This document shows positions 45,960 to 55,926 of a stretch of 64,000 nt of DNA, one piece after another. Position numbers and translations under genes: made by a program. The DNA is taken from NCBI RefSeq assembly GCF_011387195.1, contig NZ_CP046919.1, positions 434,001 to 498,000 of the forward strand. Reading direction: 5' to 3'. How positions within the stretch are numbered: the first letter of the stretch is position 1; each line of letters starts with the position of its first letter. The notes under the pieces were generated by a model, which saw only the letters and a program-made list of their open reading frames with translations, had not been told where the DNA came from and made no database searches. This DNA is from Streptococcus ruminicola (lineage in GTDB: Bacteria > Bacillota > Bacilli > Lactobacillales > Streptococcaceae).

Positions 45960-46019
45960 AATTCTTAATACCTGTTCGTTAAAACAGCTCAGCGCTACTT
46001 TAAGTGACTACTTGCCACA

Positions 46020-46042
46020 CGAAAACATCTTGGATGTTTTCG
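46020..46042. repeat. Perfect inverted repeat between dnaI and der
   Basis: CGAAAACATC and GATGTTTTCG are separated by TTG. There is no strong T run on the minus strand, so it may be a weak terminator of dnaI, an RNA-processing site or an operator for der. Confidence 0.65.
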
Positions 46043-46097
46043 CCGAAATTCCTTTCACATTCTTTTATCTATTTATCACTTTTAATGATTTATACAA

Positions 46098-47000
46098 TTA
46101 ACGTCGATTTTCACCTTGGAGATGAATTTCTCGAGCTAAATAACGGATACGTTCCATAACACGCTTGGCTTGCCAAGTTTCATCACCAGAACGTGAGATT
46201 GAGAAGTGTTCTTCAAGTCCCTTAAAATCAAGGTTAGAAGTGAAGAACGTTAACAGATTTTCTTGCATACGATACTGAAGAATCACTTGGAGCACATCAT
46301 CACGAATCCAAGAACTTTGTTGTTCAGCACCAATATCATCCAGTACCAAAATCTCAGATTGCTTAATTTGGTCAATCTGCTCTTTCACAGTACCAGTATT
46401 AATGGCATTCTTAATGTCAACACAGAAAGTTGGAAAATGCAAGAGAGTTGTTGACTTACCATACTTAGCTGACAGGCGATTTGCTAAGTAAGCCATCAAG
46501 TAAGATTTCCCGACACCAAAGGTTCCAAAAACATAAAGTCCCTTTTGCGGTTTATCTTCAAGATTCTTAATGTAATCATTCAAATAATTATAAATCTCGA
46601 TACGGTTAGGGTCGCCAAGGTCAATGTCATCCGTTGAAATATGCTTCAGACTTGTTGGCAAACCAATCAAGGTCACACGGTTTTTAATATCTTGACGTTT
46701 TTTAGCTTCTACCAACTCGCGAGTCTCTAAATAAATGACATCAGCATACCCTTCATTCATGCTAAGAGCTGGCTTATAACCTTTTGCCACATATGAAGCA
46801 TCTTGATTTTGAAACTTCTCGCGTTCAACCATAAACTGATTAAACTTAGGGAGGCTACGATTAATCTGCTCTTGAGTCAAGCCATTTGACGTGATAAAAT
46901 CAGCAATTTCCTTATCCGCTAAAATAGCTTGAGTCAATTCATTAAGATCAGTTCGACTTTGGCGAAGCTGTTTAGCCAAGGTTTGTCCGATTTTTTCCAT
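46098..47000 (-). CDS. dnaI: Helicase loader DnaI
   Basis: A 300-residue AAA+ protein that loads the replicative helicase DnaC at the origin. The N-terminal zinc-binding/helicase-interaction part runs to about residue 120, and the ATPase has Walker A FGTFGVGKSYL, Walker B EILVLDDIGAEQ, and the sensor region FTSNLDF. Its C-terminal Arg finger is near RVMERIRYLA. The ATG at 47000 has AAGGAG 6 bases upstream; a GTG just before it is less good. It lies 10 bp after dnaB, in one operon with nrdR. Confidence 0.96.
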   Translation of the reverse strand: MEKIGQTLAKQLRQSRTDLNELTQAILADKEIADFITSNGLTQEQINRSLPKFNQFMVEREKFQNQDASYVAKGYKPALSMNEGYADVIYLETRELVEAKKRQDIKNRVTLIGLPTSLKHISTDDIDLGDPNRIEIYNYLNDYIKNLEDKPQKGLYVFGTFGVGKSYLMAYLANRLSAKYGKSTTLLHFPTFCVDIKNAINTGTVKEQIDQIKQSEILVLDDIGAEQQSSWIRDDVLQVILQYRMQENLLTFFTSNLDFKGLEEHFSISRSGDETWQAKRVMERIRYLAREIHLQGENRR

Positions 47001-47010
47001 CACTCACTCC

Positions 47011-48162
47011 TTAATCTTCTAACATGCTACGTCTAAGCTCTTCAAGTTTTGCCTTTTCTTCAGCTGTCGCAACATGTTTGTATTCTTTTGCTGTCCATTC
47101 TGGAACATTAGTTTTAGTCACTTTTGCTTTAGCTTTGCGTTCTTTATTTCGTTGCGTGAAACTACGCATCTTAAGAACAGCCGCTTCTGCTGTCGTAATT
47201 TTTTGGTAAGCAAAATCATTTGCCACCTTCATGATATAAGGTTTGTTGATATTGGCTGACTGCGTTTTATTCAAAGTGTAAAGAACCATCACATTAATGA
47301 CTTCATCTAGGAAATCCATATTAGCCAGTTCTTCTAAAACTTTGCGCTCACTTTCAGTAACCACAGCACGACGGGGTGCTTTGATTTTTTCAAGAAATTC
47401 CTTGGCAGAAGCTTGTTTAGCTTCTCTGATGATCACTTGTTCTTTAGCATCAAATTGCTCTTTGGTTTGGTTATTAGCTGTTTTTTTCTGCTCAAGCTGT
47501 ACCGTCATTCGTTGTGGCGAAATTTTACCATTAATAGCCGTACTTTTTGCCAATTGATAAATGTCAAACCAATTCATGCTGTATTTATCAGCTAGGCTAT
47601 AAATCTTAACTACATCAGCTTTTTCATCTTTGAATTGCAAACCATCACGTAACATTAAACGCTCAAAACTGTCCAAATCGAAATGGTTTTTTGACACTGT
47701 CTTAGGCACTTTTGGATTTTCATCTACTGAAAAAATATCAGAGAACTTCTTAGAAACATCACGCGCACCATCAGGCAGAACCACATCCAACTCAGCCACC
47801 GCAACATCACCAATCCTTTGTTCTAATAAACGACGGTAAATTGCATTGGCTAAGAACGTTTCGCGATTTAAGGCAGGTTGTAATTTCAAAACATAAGCAT
47901 CTCGTGTTTGGTATAAAACCAGTAAGTCTACTGCGGTTAAGATAGCCAGAGCTTCCTCGACTTCTTGCATGCTCAACTGTAAGTGATTCAAAATCTCACT
48001 AAACTTATGACGTTTGATACCATCATCAAAGAAAGCAAGCAGATACTCATACAAAAGCACCGCATGGTTCCCGATAACAGGATGATATAGCTGACTTAGA
48101 CTATCAGAATCCAACAAAACCTTATTGTTTTTGACATAAGAAAATTCATCAATCGGTCTCAT
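47011..48162 (-). CDS. dnaB: Replication initiation and membrane-attachment protein DnaB
   Basis: A 383-residue protein of the DnaB/DnaD family of Firmicutes (not the helicase). The N-terminal DDBH1 domain begins [18 protein letters not shown], and the C-terminal DDBH2 domain includes [34 protein letters not shown]. Together with DnaD it recruits DnaI and helicase to DNA. The start overlaps nrdR by 14 bp, and dnaI follows after 10 bp. Confidence 0.94.
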   Translation of the reverse strand: MRPIDEFSYVKNNKVLLDSDSLSQLYHPVIGNHAVLLYEYLLAFFDDGIKRHKFSEILNHLQLSMQEVEEALAILTAVDLLVLYQTRDAYVLKLQPALNRETFLANAIYRRLLEQRIGDVAVAELDVVLPDGARDVSKKFSDIFSVDENPKVPKTVSKNHFDLDSFERLMLRDGLQFKDEKADVVKIYSLADKYSMNWFDIYQLAKSTAINGKISPQRMTVQLEQKKTANNQTKEQFDAKEQVIIREAKQASAKEFLEKIKAPRRAVVTESERKVLEELANMDFLDEVINVMVLYTLNKTQSANINKPYIMKVANDFAYQKITTAEAAVLKMRSFTQRNKERKAKAKVTKTNVPEWTAKEYKHVATAEEKAKLEELRRSMLED

Positions 48163-48643
48163 TTAGCTTACTTCTTTTCTTCTTGCTACGCACACGATTC
48201 GTAATTTGCTGCAAAAGTTCCTCAATCTCATCAACATCTTTAAATGATTTATAAACTGAGGCAAAACGAACATAAGTAATTTCATCAAGTTCTGCCAGCT
48301 CATCCATGACCAGATTACCAATCACAGTACTCGGAACTTCACTTTCGTATTCGCTACGAATTTTTTGTTCAATACGAGACACCACCTGTTCAATATCATC
48401 GCTTGATACTGGACGTTTTTGTGCGCTTTGAAAAATTCCATTTAGGATTTTTTCACGAGAAAATTGTTCACGCGTTCCATCTTTTTTAATGACTAACAAG
48501 GGTAGTTCTTCAACGCGTTCAAAGGTTGTAAAACGCGCATGACAATTTTCACATTCTCGGCGTCGTCGAATCGTATTACCATCTTCTGCTTGACGGCTAT
48601 CGATGACACTCGATTTATTATAATTACATTTTGGACAACGCAT
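48149..48643 (-). CDS. nrdR: Transcriptional repressor NrdR
   Basis: A 164-residue regulator of ribonucleotide-reductase genes. A zinc ribbon, CPKC and CENC (residues 3-34), is followed by the ATP-cone domain: [24 protein letters not shown] and [21 protein letters not shown]. It senses ATP/dATP and binds NrdR boxes. The ATG at 48643, MRCPKCNYN, is the known family start, with GGGGTG upstream. The order nrdR-dnaB-dnaI is typical of streptococci. Confidence 0.97.
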   Translation of the reverse strand: MRCPKCNYNKSSVIDSRQAEDGNTIRRRRECENCHARFTTFERVEELPLLVIKKDGTREQFSREKILNGIFQSAQKRPVSSDDIEQVVSRIEQKIRSEYESEVPSTVIGNLVMDELAELDEITYVRFASVYKSFKDVDEIEELLQQITNRVRSKKKRSKLNETD

Positions 48644-48786
48644 ACAAACACCCCATTCTACCAATTATTCTAATACTTAATTTTAACATAAATTCACTCA
48701 TTATGAAAGTAATACCAGCCTAAGCTGGCTAGCTGTTGTCATCCCTTTTCTAACAAAATATTTCTCATACTTCATTAGAAAAACGA

Positions 48787-48810
48787 ACAGACCGAGAAAG
48801 CTCAGTCTGT
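48787..48810 (-). terminator. Terminator of covRS
   Basis: ACAGACCGAG and CTCAGTCTGT pair around AAAG, with a T run on the minus strand. The 5' arm overlaps the covS stop codon. Confidence 0.85.
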
Positions 48811-50289
48811 CTTTTTAATTTTTTCTGTCGTAACAAGTGGAATGATTAAAGTAAACTCAGTCCCCTCATCAACAACACTGCTGACGCTAACTTTGAGTTC
48901 ATAAGCATCCACAATTTGCTTAAGAATGGCTAAACCAATTCCAAGCCCACCTTGTGTTGAAACACGGTTACGTGACTTATCAGTACGATAGAATCGTTCA
49001 AAGATATGATTAAGGTCATCTTGTGAAATTCCCTCACCTTCATCACGAACTTTTACAATTGCATTATCTCCTAAAACATCCAAAGTCACATGAATATTTT
49101 TACTACCTGAAGAATATTTTACGCCATTATCAATCAAGATTAAAATAGCCTGTTCAAAATGATGCTTGTAAATCTCTGCATAAATACAATCTTCAACCGT
49201 TGAAACGAGTGAAAAACGGAAATCAGGATACAGAATGCGGAAATTTCCTAAAACAACGTCAATGGATTGTTTTAAATCTGTAACCTCTCCCTTATGAAGA
49301 TCAAAACTTCCTTGAACACGAATCATATCTAGCATGTCATTTACCATAATTGACATGCGATCCGCCTCATGATAAGCGGCATCAAGACTCTCGCATAAAA
49401 CTTCTGGGTCATCTTTTCCCCAGCGCTGCAACAAGCCTAAATGCCCCTTGATGACAGCAATCGGTGTGCGCAATTCATGGCTAACATCACTAACAAAGCG
49501 TGTTTGTCGCTTAGCAAATCCCTCAATTTGCTCTAAAACGCTATCAAAATTTTGTGACAAATCTTCAATTTCATCACCAGATTGAATATCCGAACGTAAA
49601 GCTAATTCACTTGGACTTTCAGCGAGTTTATCAACAAATGTTTGAAATTCGCGAAGTGGCCTCAACGTCCTATGCGATACCGCAAGAACTAAATAAAAAA
49701 TCACACAAGCTTCGACAAGTTCACATAGCAAAGTAATCACTACAAAAGTATGACGAGCCATAAAATACGAAGCAATACTTTGGTAGACGGTTACGTAACC
49801 AATAACTTTTCGACTATCTTTGGAATAAATTTTTTCACTCTGGTAAAAACCAGTAAAAGCTGGCGAACGGTACATCACCGTTTCACCAACTTTTCCAATT
49901 TTCATTGTCGATAGTACTTTATCGGTTGTCAAAACTAATTGTTTATCTTTATTAAAGACAGAAACTTCTTGATTATCAAAAATCAATTCGTCAATGCCGC
50001 CTTGCCTATCAAGAATATACTTCTTATCGGCATTTTCAATAAGCGAACCTGAAGCACCATATTGATTCAACAAATCTAATAACTTCTCTTGCGAAAGAGA
50101 AGTTTCTTTAGATAAAAATTCACGAACAACTTCTGTGGATTGCTCGGTGTTATAACGATCTTTTGAAAGAAAAATTCGTGTCACACCAAAATAAATAACT
50201 AAGTTAAAAGCTGATAAAATCAACAAAACCCACAGAAAAGTTTTTACTGAAATTTTTTTAGATAATGACTTTTTAAAGCACTTTATCAT
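48802..50289 (-). CDS. covS: Sensor histidine kinase CovS (CsrS)
   Basis: A 495-residue membrane kinase. Two membrane helices (about 17-40 and 181-204) enclose an extracellular sensor domain of about 140 residues. HAMP follows (about 205-260), then the DHp helix with the phosphorylated His271 in SDVSHELRTPIAVI, and the ATPase domain with DNGVKYS (N box), RDEGEGIS (G1), and GGLGIGLAI (G2). In S. pyogenes CovRS controls capsule and virulence and senses magnesium and LL-37. The gene begins at the last base of covR, which is transcribed first. Confidence 0.96.
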   Translation of the reverse strand: MIKCFKKSLSKKISVKTFLWVLLILSAFNLVIYFGVTRIFLSKDRYNTEQSTEVVREFLSKETSLSQEKLLDLLNQYGASGSLIENADKKYILDRQGGIDELIFDNQEVSVFNKDKQLVLTTDKVLSTMKIGKVGETVMYRSPAFTGFYQSEKIYSKDSRKVIGYVTVYQSIASYFMARHTFVVITLLCELVEACVIFYLVLAVSHRTLRPLREFQTFVDKLAESPSELALRSDIQSGDEIEDLSQNFDSVLEQIEGFAKRQTRFVSDVSHELRTPIAVIKGHLGLLQRWGKDDPEVLCESLDAAYHEADRMSIMVNDMLDMIRVQGSFDLHKGEVTDLKQSIDVVLGNFRILYPDFRFSLVSTVEDCIYAEIYKHHFEQAILILIDNGVKYSSGSKNIHVTLDVLGDNAIVKVRDEGEGISQDDLNHIFERFYRTDKSRNRVSTQGGLGIGLAILKQIVDAYELKVSVSSVVDEGTEFTLIIPLVTTEKIKKTD

Positions 50290-50981
50290 TATTTTTCTCG
50301 AATAATATAACCCATTCCACGAACTGTTTGGATATATGATTCTTTACCAGGAATATCAATTTTACCACGTAGGTAACGGATGTAAACATCCACGACATTT
50401 GTTTCGATGTCTGTATCATAACGCCAAACACTTGCCAAAAGTTCTTCACGTGTCATTACGCGATTAACATTTGAAAGAAGCACGCTCAACAAATCGTATT
50501 CACGTTTTGTTAATGAAATTTCATCATCACCACGCACTGCAGAACGATTTTGTGGGTTCAAACGAAGACCTAAGAGACCTTCTTTTGCTTGACCTTCTTT
50601 GTCTTGTTTAGAATTAGCATCTTGACGACGGAATACTGCACGAACACGAGCGAGTAATTCTTCAATAGCAAATGGTTTTACAATGTAATCATCTGCTCCA
50701 CGGTCAAGACCAGCAACAATATCCATAATAGAATCACGAGCAGTCATCATGATAATTGAAGTGTCTTTTTCCAAACGAAGACGACGTGTAATTTCGAATC
50801 CGTCCATATCAGGTAACATCAAATCTAATAGGATCAAATCAAAATCATCATCCAATGCAGTTTGAAGCCCTAAACGTCCATTTGTCTCAACAACTACTGA
50901 ATACCCCTCATGTTGTAATTCTAAAGACACGAAGCGTGCAAGATTTTTTTCATCCTCAATAATTAAAATCTTTTTACTCAT
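50289..50981 (-). CDS. covR: Response regulator CovR (CsrR)
   Basis: A 230-residue OmpR/PhoB-type regulator. The receiver domain has IIEDE, the phospho-acceptor Asp53 in LLDLMLPDMDGFE, then TARD and KPF. Thr65, a known target of serine/threonine kinase Stk in other streptococci, is present at GFEIT. The winged helix is at 140-228 with RYLRGKID and TVRGMGY. The ATG at 50981 has an AAAGG site; TTG further upstream is less likely. It is upstream of covS in one operon. Confidence 0.97.
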   Translation of the reverse strand: MSKKILIIEDEKNLARFVSLELQHEGYSVVVETNGRLGLQTALDDDFDLILLDLMLPDMDGFEITRRLRLEKDTSIIMMTARDSIMDIVAGLDRGADDYIVKPFAIEELLARVRAVFRRQDANSKQDKEGQAKEGLLGLRLNPQNRSAVRGDDEISLTKREYDLLSVLLSNVNRVMTREELLASVWRYDTDIETNVVDVYIRYLRGKIDIPGKESYIQTVRGMGYIIREK

Positions 50982-51220
50982 TGTCACCAACCTTTTATTT
51001 AATGTAAAGATTATAAAATCTAATTATTTGCCTAGTACACAACCCTAATTATCGCTTTAATTTTCATTCCAATCATGAGAAAAATCCATCCATCACTCTA
51101 TCCCTTTTTAATATCTTTCTCAGAAATGACTCTTCAGCCAAGTATACTATAGTGCCCTAAAAGTATATCAAAGTGTAAGCGATAATTCAAGAAAATTTTA
51201 TCTATTTAATGTAAATTATA

Positions 51221-51757
51221 TTAATCTTCAAATAGGCCATTTAAAGCTGAAAATGGGTTATTTTCTTTTTTCTTTTCATTTTGCAATGCTTCGTATTGTT
51301 CTTCTGTCATGACAGACCAATTTTGTCCTGATGGCATGTCATCTGATTGACGTTCTTCATCACTCAAGACTTGCATAGGAATTGTTAAAAGAATATTATC
51401 AATGGCACTTTCTTCCAAATCAATAACATCCTCTTCTAATACTAAAGCAAGATTTTCTTTGACCAAGTCTTCTTTGGCGTGAAGATCAGCTGACTCAACA
51501 AAGACCTCTGAAACGTCTTCAACTTGGTGAACATCAACAGGTTGCATTGAACGACTTGATGGTAAAGTAATTGTATAATCCAATCGATAATTCAATAGGT
51601 ACAATCCATCATCGTATGAAACAATTCCGTTTACAGAAACTGCTTTGACGTCTAAAACTTCGCTTGAGCGTTGCATTAATTTTTCTTTAATATTCAAAGA
51701 TTCATTAAAAGCAATCCCCTCAGCATTTTTCTTTATTTCTGAAATAGCTATTATCAT
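51221..51757 (-). CDS. yceD: YceD/DUF177 family protein
   Basis: A 178-residue acidic protein of DUF177 (YceD), linked in plants and bacteria to 23S rRNA accumulation. VDVHQVEDVSEVFVE is a matching segment, and the C-terminal part is low-complexity and acidic. The usual neighbour rpmF (L32) is not here. AGAGGT precedes the ATG at 51757. The 240 bp before covR hold the covR promoter region, with no feature I can identify with confidence. Confidence 0.85.
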   Translation of the reverse strand: MIIAISEIKKNAEGIAFNESLNIKEKLMQRSSEVLDVKAVSVNGIVSYDDGLYLLNYRLDYTITLPSSRSMQPVDVHQVEDVSEVFVESADLHAKEDLVKENLALVLEEDVIDLEESAIDNILLTIPMQVLSDEERQSDDMPSGQNWSVMTEEQYEALQNEKKKENNPFSALNGLFED

Positions 51758-51865
51758 TATTCTACCTCTTTTAAATTTCCTTACCATTATACCAGCTTTT
51801 TTAGCTCTTGTCTTTATGATATTGATGTCAAATTCATTATATTAGAATTCTTATGAATAATGGAT

Positions 51866-51893
51866 AAAAGCTCACAATAACTTGTGAGCTTTT
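51866..51893 (-). terminator. Terminator of htpX
   Basis: AAAAGCTCACAA and CTTGTGAGCTTTT pair around TAA, just after the htpX stop. Confidence 0.9.
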
Positions 51894-51898
51894 ACCAT

Positions 51899-52798
51899 TT
51901 ACATATGACGAAGACGATCGATTCGATCGGCAATAGATGGATGGGTGTTAAAGAGTGAACTAAATCGTTCACCTTTTTTAAGTGGGTCATTAATATACAA
52001 AGCAGCACTAGCTTGGTCTACTGGATGATGCATTGGTGATGAGTCTTCAAGTTTTTGAAGAGCCTTAATCATGCCTTCTGGATTTCGTGTTAATTCTACA
52101 GAGCTAGCATCGGCAAGAAATTCACGTTGACGTGAGATGGCAAGCTGAACTAAGGTAGCAGCAAGTGGTGCCAAGAAAAGCGAAATCAAAGACAAGATGA
52201 GCACAATAATCCCCATAGCTCCTTCGTCACGATCATTAGAGCGGCGGCGATTACTTCCACCAAACCACATCATACGACTTCCAAAGCTTGCAATCATTGT
52301 TACAGCACTAGCAAGAGCAACAGCAATTGTCGATATACGAATATCATAATTTCGAATGTGGCTAACTTCGTGTCCGATAACTCCTTCAAGTTCTTCACGA
52401 TTCATCAAAGCTAACAAACCTGTTGTTGCTGCCACGGCAGCATTTTCAGGGCTTGACCCTGTGGCAAAAGCGTTAAGCGACTCATCCTCAACAATAAAGA
52501 CACGTGGCATTGGAATTTGTGCAACCATAGCCATATCTTCAACGATATGATAAAGTTGTGGTGCCTCTTCTTCAGTCACTTCACGCGCATTATTCATTGC
52601 CATGACGACATTAGTGGATTGAAGAATCATGCTCACTGCATAAATACCACCGATAATCAGAGCAATGACAACACCAAAACTTAAACTATCTAACCAAAGG
52701 TATCCAACTGCTGCACCGATAGCTGCCAAAATCAAGAAGAAGACAAAGAGCAAAACAACTGTCTTGCGCTTATTGCTGGCAATTTGATCATATAACAT
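51899..52798 (-). CDS. htpX: Membrane zinc metalloprotease HtpX
   Basis: A 299-residue membrane protease of family M48. The zinc motif is GHEVSH (about residues 144-149), and the third ligand is the Glu in [12 protein letters not shown]. Four hydrophobic segments are predicted. It degrades damaged membrane proteins. It lies after lemA, a pairing widely seen in streptococci. A 12-bp hairpin (52816-52859) separates the two. Confidence 0.96.
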   Translation of the reverse strand: MLYDQIASNKRKTVVLLFVFFLILAAIGAAVGYLWLDSLSFGVVIALIIGGIYAVSMILQSTNVVMAMNNAREVTEEEAPQLYHIVEDMAMVAQIPMPRVFIVEDESLNAFATGSSPENAAVAATTGLLALMNREELEGVIGHEVSHIRNYDIRISTIAVALASAVTMIASFGSRMMWFGGSNRRRSNDRDEGAMGIIVLILSLISLFLAPLAATLVQLAISRQREFLADASSVELTRNPEGMIKALQKLEDSSPMHHPVDQASAALYINDPLKKGERFSSLFNTHPSIADRIDRLRHM

Positions 52799-52815
52799 AA
52801 TTTTCTCTTATAATG

Positions 52816-52859
52816 AAAGAGTCTCTCTAAGCTCATTGAACCACCTAAAGAGACTCTTT
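52816..52859 (-). terminator. Hairpin between lemA and htpX, possible attenuator
   Basis: AAAGAGTCTCT and AGAGACTCTTT pair over a 22-base loop, with extra pairs beyond. There is no clear T run on the minus strand, so partial termination or RNA processing is possible. Confidence 0.55.
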
Positions 52860-52910
52860 ATATTCCTTTCGTTTAAGATAACTTGTCTTAAAAGTTATTT
52901 TTTGAATTGA

Positions 52911-53462
52911 TTAAAAATCAAATGATACTTTTGGTGTTTCTTTTTCATCTTCAGGTGTTTCCAAGAATTGGCTTGGTTTAAATCCGAAAAGACCTGCAAT
53001 AATATTAGTTGGGAATGTTTCCAACTTCACGTTGTAGTTTGCTGTAGTTGTGTTGAACAATTGACGTGAATAAGAAATTTTATTTTCAGTATTTGTCAAT
53101 TCGTCTTGCAATTTAATAAAGCTATTATTTGCTTTAAGTTCAGGATAATTTTCAGCAACAGCAATCAAGCCTGACAATTGTTTTGTAAGAGCGTTTGAAG
53201 CATGCATTGCTTCTGCAGGGCTTTGTGCTTGTGCTACTTGGCTACGCAATTCTGTAATTTTAGCAAATGTTTTTTCTTCATAAGCAGCATAACCTTTAAC
53301 TGTTTCAATTAAGTTTGGAATCAGGTCATTACGACGTTTCAATTGAACATCGATTTGACTCCAAGATTCTTTGGTTTGCATGCGGCTTTTCACAAGTCCA
53401 TTATAAGCAGTAACTCCCCAGAGTACTAGGACGGCAATGATAGCAATAATAATAAAAATCAT
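52911..53462 (-). CDS. lemA: LemA family protein
   Basis: A 183-residue protein with one N-terminal membrane helix ([27 protein letters not shown]) and a helical outer domain with [29 protein letters not shown], the LemA block. The function is unclear. GAGGAGG lies 5 bases before the ATG at 53462. It is directly upstream of htpX. Confidence 0.95.
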   Translation of the reverse strand: MIFIIIAIIAVLVLWGVTAYNGLVKSRMQTKESWSQIDVQLKRRNDLIPNLIETVKGYAAYEEKTFAKITELRSQVAQAQSPAEAMHASNALTKQLSGLIAVAENYPELKANNSFIKLQDELTNTENKISYSRQLFNTTTANYNVKLETFPTNIIAGLFGFKPSQFLETPEDEKETPKVSFDF

Positions 53463-53751
53463 AAATTCCTCCTCGGGTATGACACCCATTCTAACTGAAT
53501 TAAGCTTTCTAACCCCAAGGCTCTAGGTAAAAAGCTTCCCACGAAAACGATTTAAATCTTTTCAAAACCATTATATCAATTTTCATCACAATCTAAAAGA
53601 AATTAGCTAAAGTCTGCTAAAATTGACCGTATCCAAAACAGGTCATAGATATCACTCAAAAACTTTTTATGGTAAAATAAGGTGATATAGATTGAAATGG
53701 AAAGGACACTTAAAGAAAAGGAGTTTAAATCACTTCCTTTAAACAAACAAT

Positions 53752-54465
53752 ATGACACCTGAAGAATTTTATGACAAACTTCGTCAGCAAGGCTTTGACT
53801 TGACTGATACTCAAAAGAAACAATTTGAACGCTACTTCGAGCTTTTGGTTGAATGGAATCAAAAAATCAATTTGACAGCCATCACTGACAAAGAAGGTGT
53901 TTACCTTAAACACTTTTACGATTCTATCGCACCTGTTTTGCAAGGCAAAATCACTAACCAAGATGTTCGCCTCTTGGATATTGGAGCTGGAGCTGGTTTT
54001 CCAAGTATTCCTATCAAAATCTTGTGCCCAGCTATTGATGTGACAATCATCGATTCACTAAACAAACGCATCAATTTCCTTAATCTTTTGGCTGATGAAC
54101 TTGGTTTAGACGGTGTTCACTTCTACCATGGACGCGCTGAAGATTATGGACAAGATAAGGCTTTTCGCGCTAGCTATGACATCGTAACAGCACGCGCTGT
54201 TGCCCGTCTCCAAGTTCTAACAGAATTAACTATTCCTTTCTTGAAAGTCGGCGGTCAATTGATTGCACTTAAAGCTTCTGCTGCCGAAGAAGAATTAGCT
54301 GATGCAAAAAATGCCATGTCAGTTCTCTTTTCAAAACTCATTGAAAACTATCATTATGAATTACCAAATGGTGATAGTCGTCAAATCACTATTCTTGAAA
54401 AGAAAAAAGAAACACCAAACAAATACCCACGCAAAGCAGGTATGCCAAATAAAAAACCTCTTTAA
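53752..54465 (+). CDS. rsmG: 16S rRNA (guanine-527-N7)-methyltransferase RsmG (GidB)
   Basis: A 237-residue SAM methyltransferase. [17 protein letters not shown] is the SAM-binding loop; [16 protein letters not shown] and [12 protein letters not shown] are further family blocks. Loss of RsmG gives low-level streptomycin resistance in many bacteria. It diverges from lemA with a gap of about 290 bp, which I inspected; a hairpin follows the gene. Confidence 0.97.
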   Translation: MTPEEFYDKLRQQGFDLTDTQKKQFERYFELLVEWNQKINLTAITDKEGVYLKHFYDSIAPVLQGKITNQDVRLLDIGAGAGFPSIPIKILCPAIDVTIIDSLNKRINFLNLLADELGLDGVHFYHGRAEDYGQDKAFRASYDIVTARAVARLQVLTELTIPFLKVGGQLIALKASAAEEELADAKNAMSVLFSKLIENYHYELPNGDSRQITILEKKKETPNKYPRKAGMPNKKPL

Positions 54466-54482
54466 TGGTACGATACAAAAAC

Positions 54483-54509
54483 TAAGTGGCTTGCTATAAT
54501 AGCCACTTA
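54483..54509. promoter_or_regulatory. Hairpin after rsmG that contains the ktrB -10 element
   Basis: TAAGTGGCT and AGCCACTTA are perfect 9-base arms. The loop holds TGCTATAAT (54492-54500), an extended -10. A weak -35 (GATACA) stands 17 bases upstream. It may end rsmG and also drive ktrB. Confidence 0.55.
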
Positions 54510-54540
54510 ATTGCTATCTTTATGGAAAGGGATATTTCAA

Positions 54541-55914
54541 TTGACTAGATTTTTAAAACGGCTATCTGGCACTCAACGGTTAACCTTTAGTTTTTTGATT
54601 GTCATCTTGATAGGAAGCATCTTGTTATCACTTCCTATTACCCACTACCAAAACGCCCCAGCAACAGGATATCTTGACCACTTGTTTACAGTGGTTTCGA
54701 TGGTTTGTGTGACTGGTTTATCGGTCTTTCCTGTGGCTGATGTTTACAACGGTCTTGGACAAGTCATTGCTGTCATTTTGATGCAAATTGGTGGTCTTGG
54801 ATTGGTAACCTTGCTTGCCGTTAGTACCTATATCCTTAGAAAAAGGATGAACTTATCTGAACAACATATCTTACAATCCGCCCTTAGTTATGACAATAGT
54901 GGTCACCTTAAACGTTATTTGTTCAACGTTTATAAGATTACCTTTATTATTGAAAGCTTGATTGCAGCGCTATTTCTCATCGATTTTATTCCGAGATTCG
55001 GACTAGGACACGGTACTTTCAATGCTATCTTCCTTGCAGTTTCTGCTTTTTGTAATGCTGGTTTTGATAACCTTGGTGGAGATAGTTTAAAACCTTTTGT
55101 TCTCAATCCACTGCTTAATCTACTCTTTATGGCTTTGATTATTTCTGGGGGGATTGGTTTTGCTGTTTGGGTTGATATCAAAAGAGCTATCAAGCACTTC
55201 TTTGCGGATAGACCATATCGCTTCAAAACTTTTACACGCCAACTAAGCAATCAAACACGCTTGGTGCTTACCACTACAGCTGTTCTCTTACTTCTAGGAA
55301 CGGTACTAACTTGGCTTATCGAGGCTAATAACCCTAAAACCATTGGACAATACAATCCATTCCAGCAATTTATGGTTAGCTTATTTCAAACGGTCACAAT
55401 GAGGACCGCTGGCTTTGCAACCATTTCTTATCTGGACACTCATCCCGCCACTAACATCCTCTACATGATTCAGATGATTATCGGTGGTGCTCCAGGCGGT
55501 ACTGCTGGTGGGGTGAAAGTGACAACGGTAGCCATTACTTTCTTACTCTTTAAATCAGAATTAGCTGGTCAAACAGAAGTAACTTTCCGCCACCGCATTA
55601 TTCCAAATCGTGTCATCAAACAAACGTTGACAGTTCTGATTTTCTTCTTCTCAGTCTTAATTGTTGGCTATGTGCTTCTTCTTCAACTAGAACCACATCA
55701 CGACCCCTTAGCACTGCTATTTGAAGCTGTCTCTGCCATTGCTACGGTCGGGGTTTCCATGGATTTAACACCGCAATTATCAACTGGTGGAAGACTCATT
55801 ATCATGGCTATGATGTTTATCGGACGTGTCGGTCCGCTTACCGTTCTTCTTAGCCTACTTCAAAAGAAAGAAAAAGATATTCAATACGCACAGACAAATA
55901 TTACCGTCGGTTAG
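54541..55914 (+). CDS. ktrB: Potassium transporter KtrB
   Basis: A 457-residue membrane subunit of a Ktr potassium-sodium transporter, with the four M-P-M repeats: VSMVCVTGLSV, AVSAFCNAGFD, TVTMRTAGFAT and AIATVGVSMD hold the filter glycines. GGAPGGTAGGVKV is the gating loop in the membrane. The start TTG at 54541 has AAAGGGA upstream; a TTG ten codons earlier lacks such a site. It is followed by ktrA after 12 bp. Confidence 0.93.
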   Translation: MTRFLKRLSGTQRLTFSFLIVILIGSILLSLPITHYQNAPATGYLDHLFTVVSMVCVTGLSVFPVADVYNGLGQVIAVILMQIGGLGLVTLLAVSTYILRKRMNLSEQHILQSALSYDNSGHLKRYLFNVYKITFIIESLIAALFLIDFIPRFGLGHGTFNAIFLAVSAFCNAGFDNLGGDSLKPFVLNPLLNLLFMALIISGGIGFAVWVDIKRAIKHFFADRPYRFKTFTRQLSNQTRLVLTTTAVLLLLGTVLTWLIEANNPKTIGQYNPFQQFMVSLFQTVTMRTAGFATISYLDTHPATNILYMIQMIIGGAPGGTAGGVKVTTVAITFLLFKSELAGQTEVTFRHRIIPNRVIKQTLTVLIFFFSVLIVGYVLLLQLEPHHDPLALLFEAVSAIATVGVSMDLTPQLSTGGRLIIMAMMFIGRVGPLTVLLSLLQKKEKDIQYAQTNITVG

Positions 55915-55926
55915 AGAGGGAAATTT

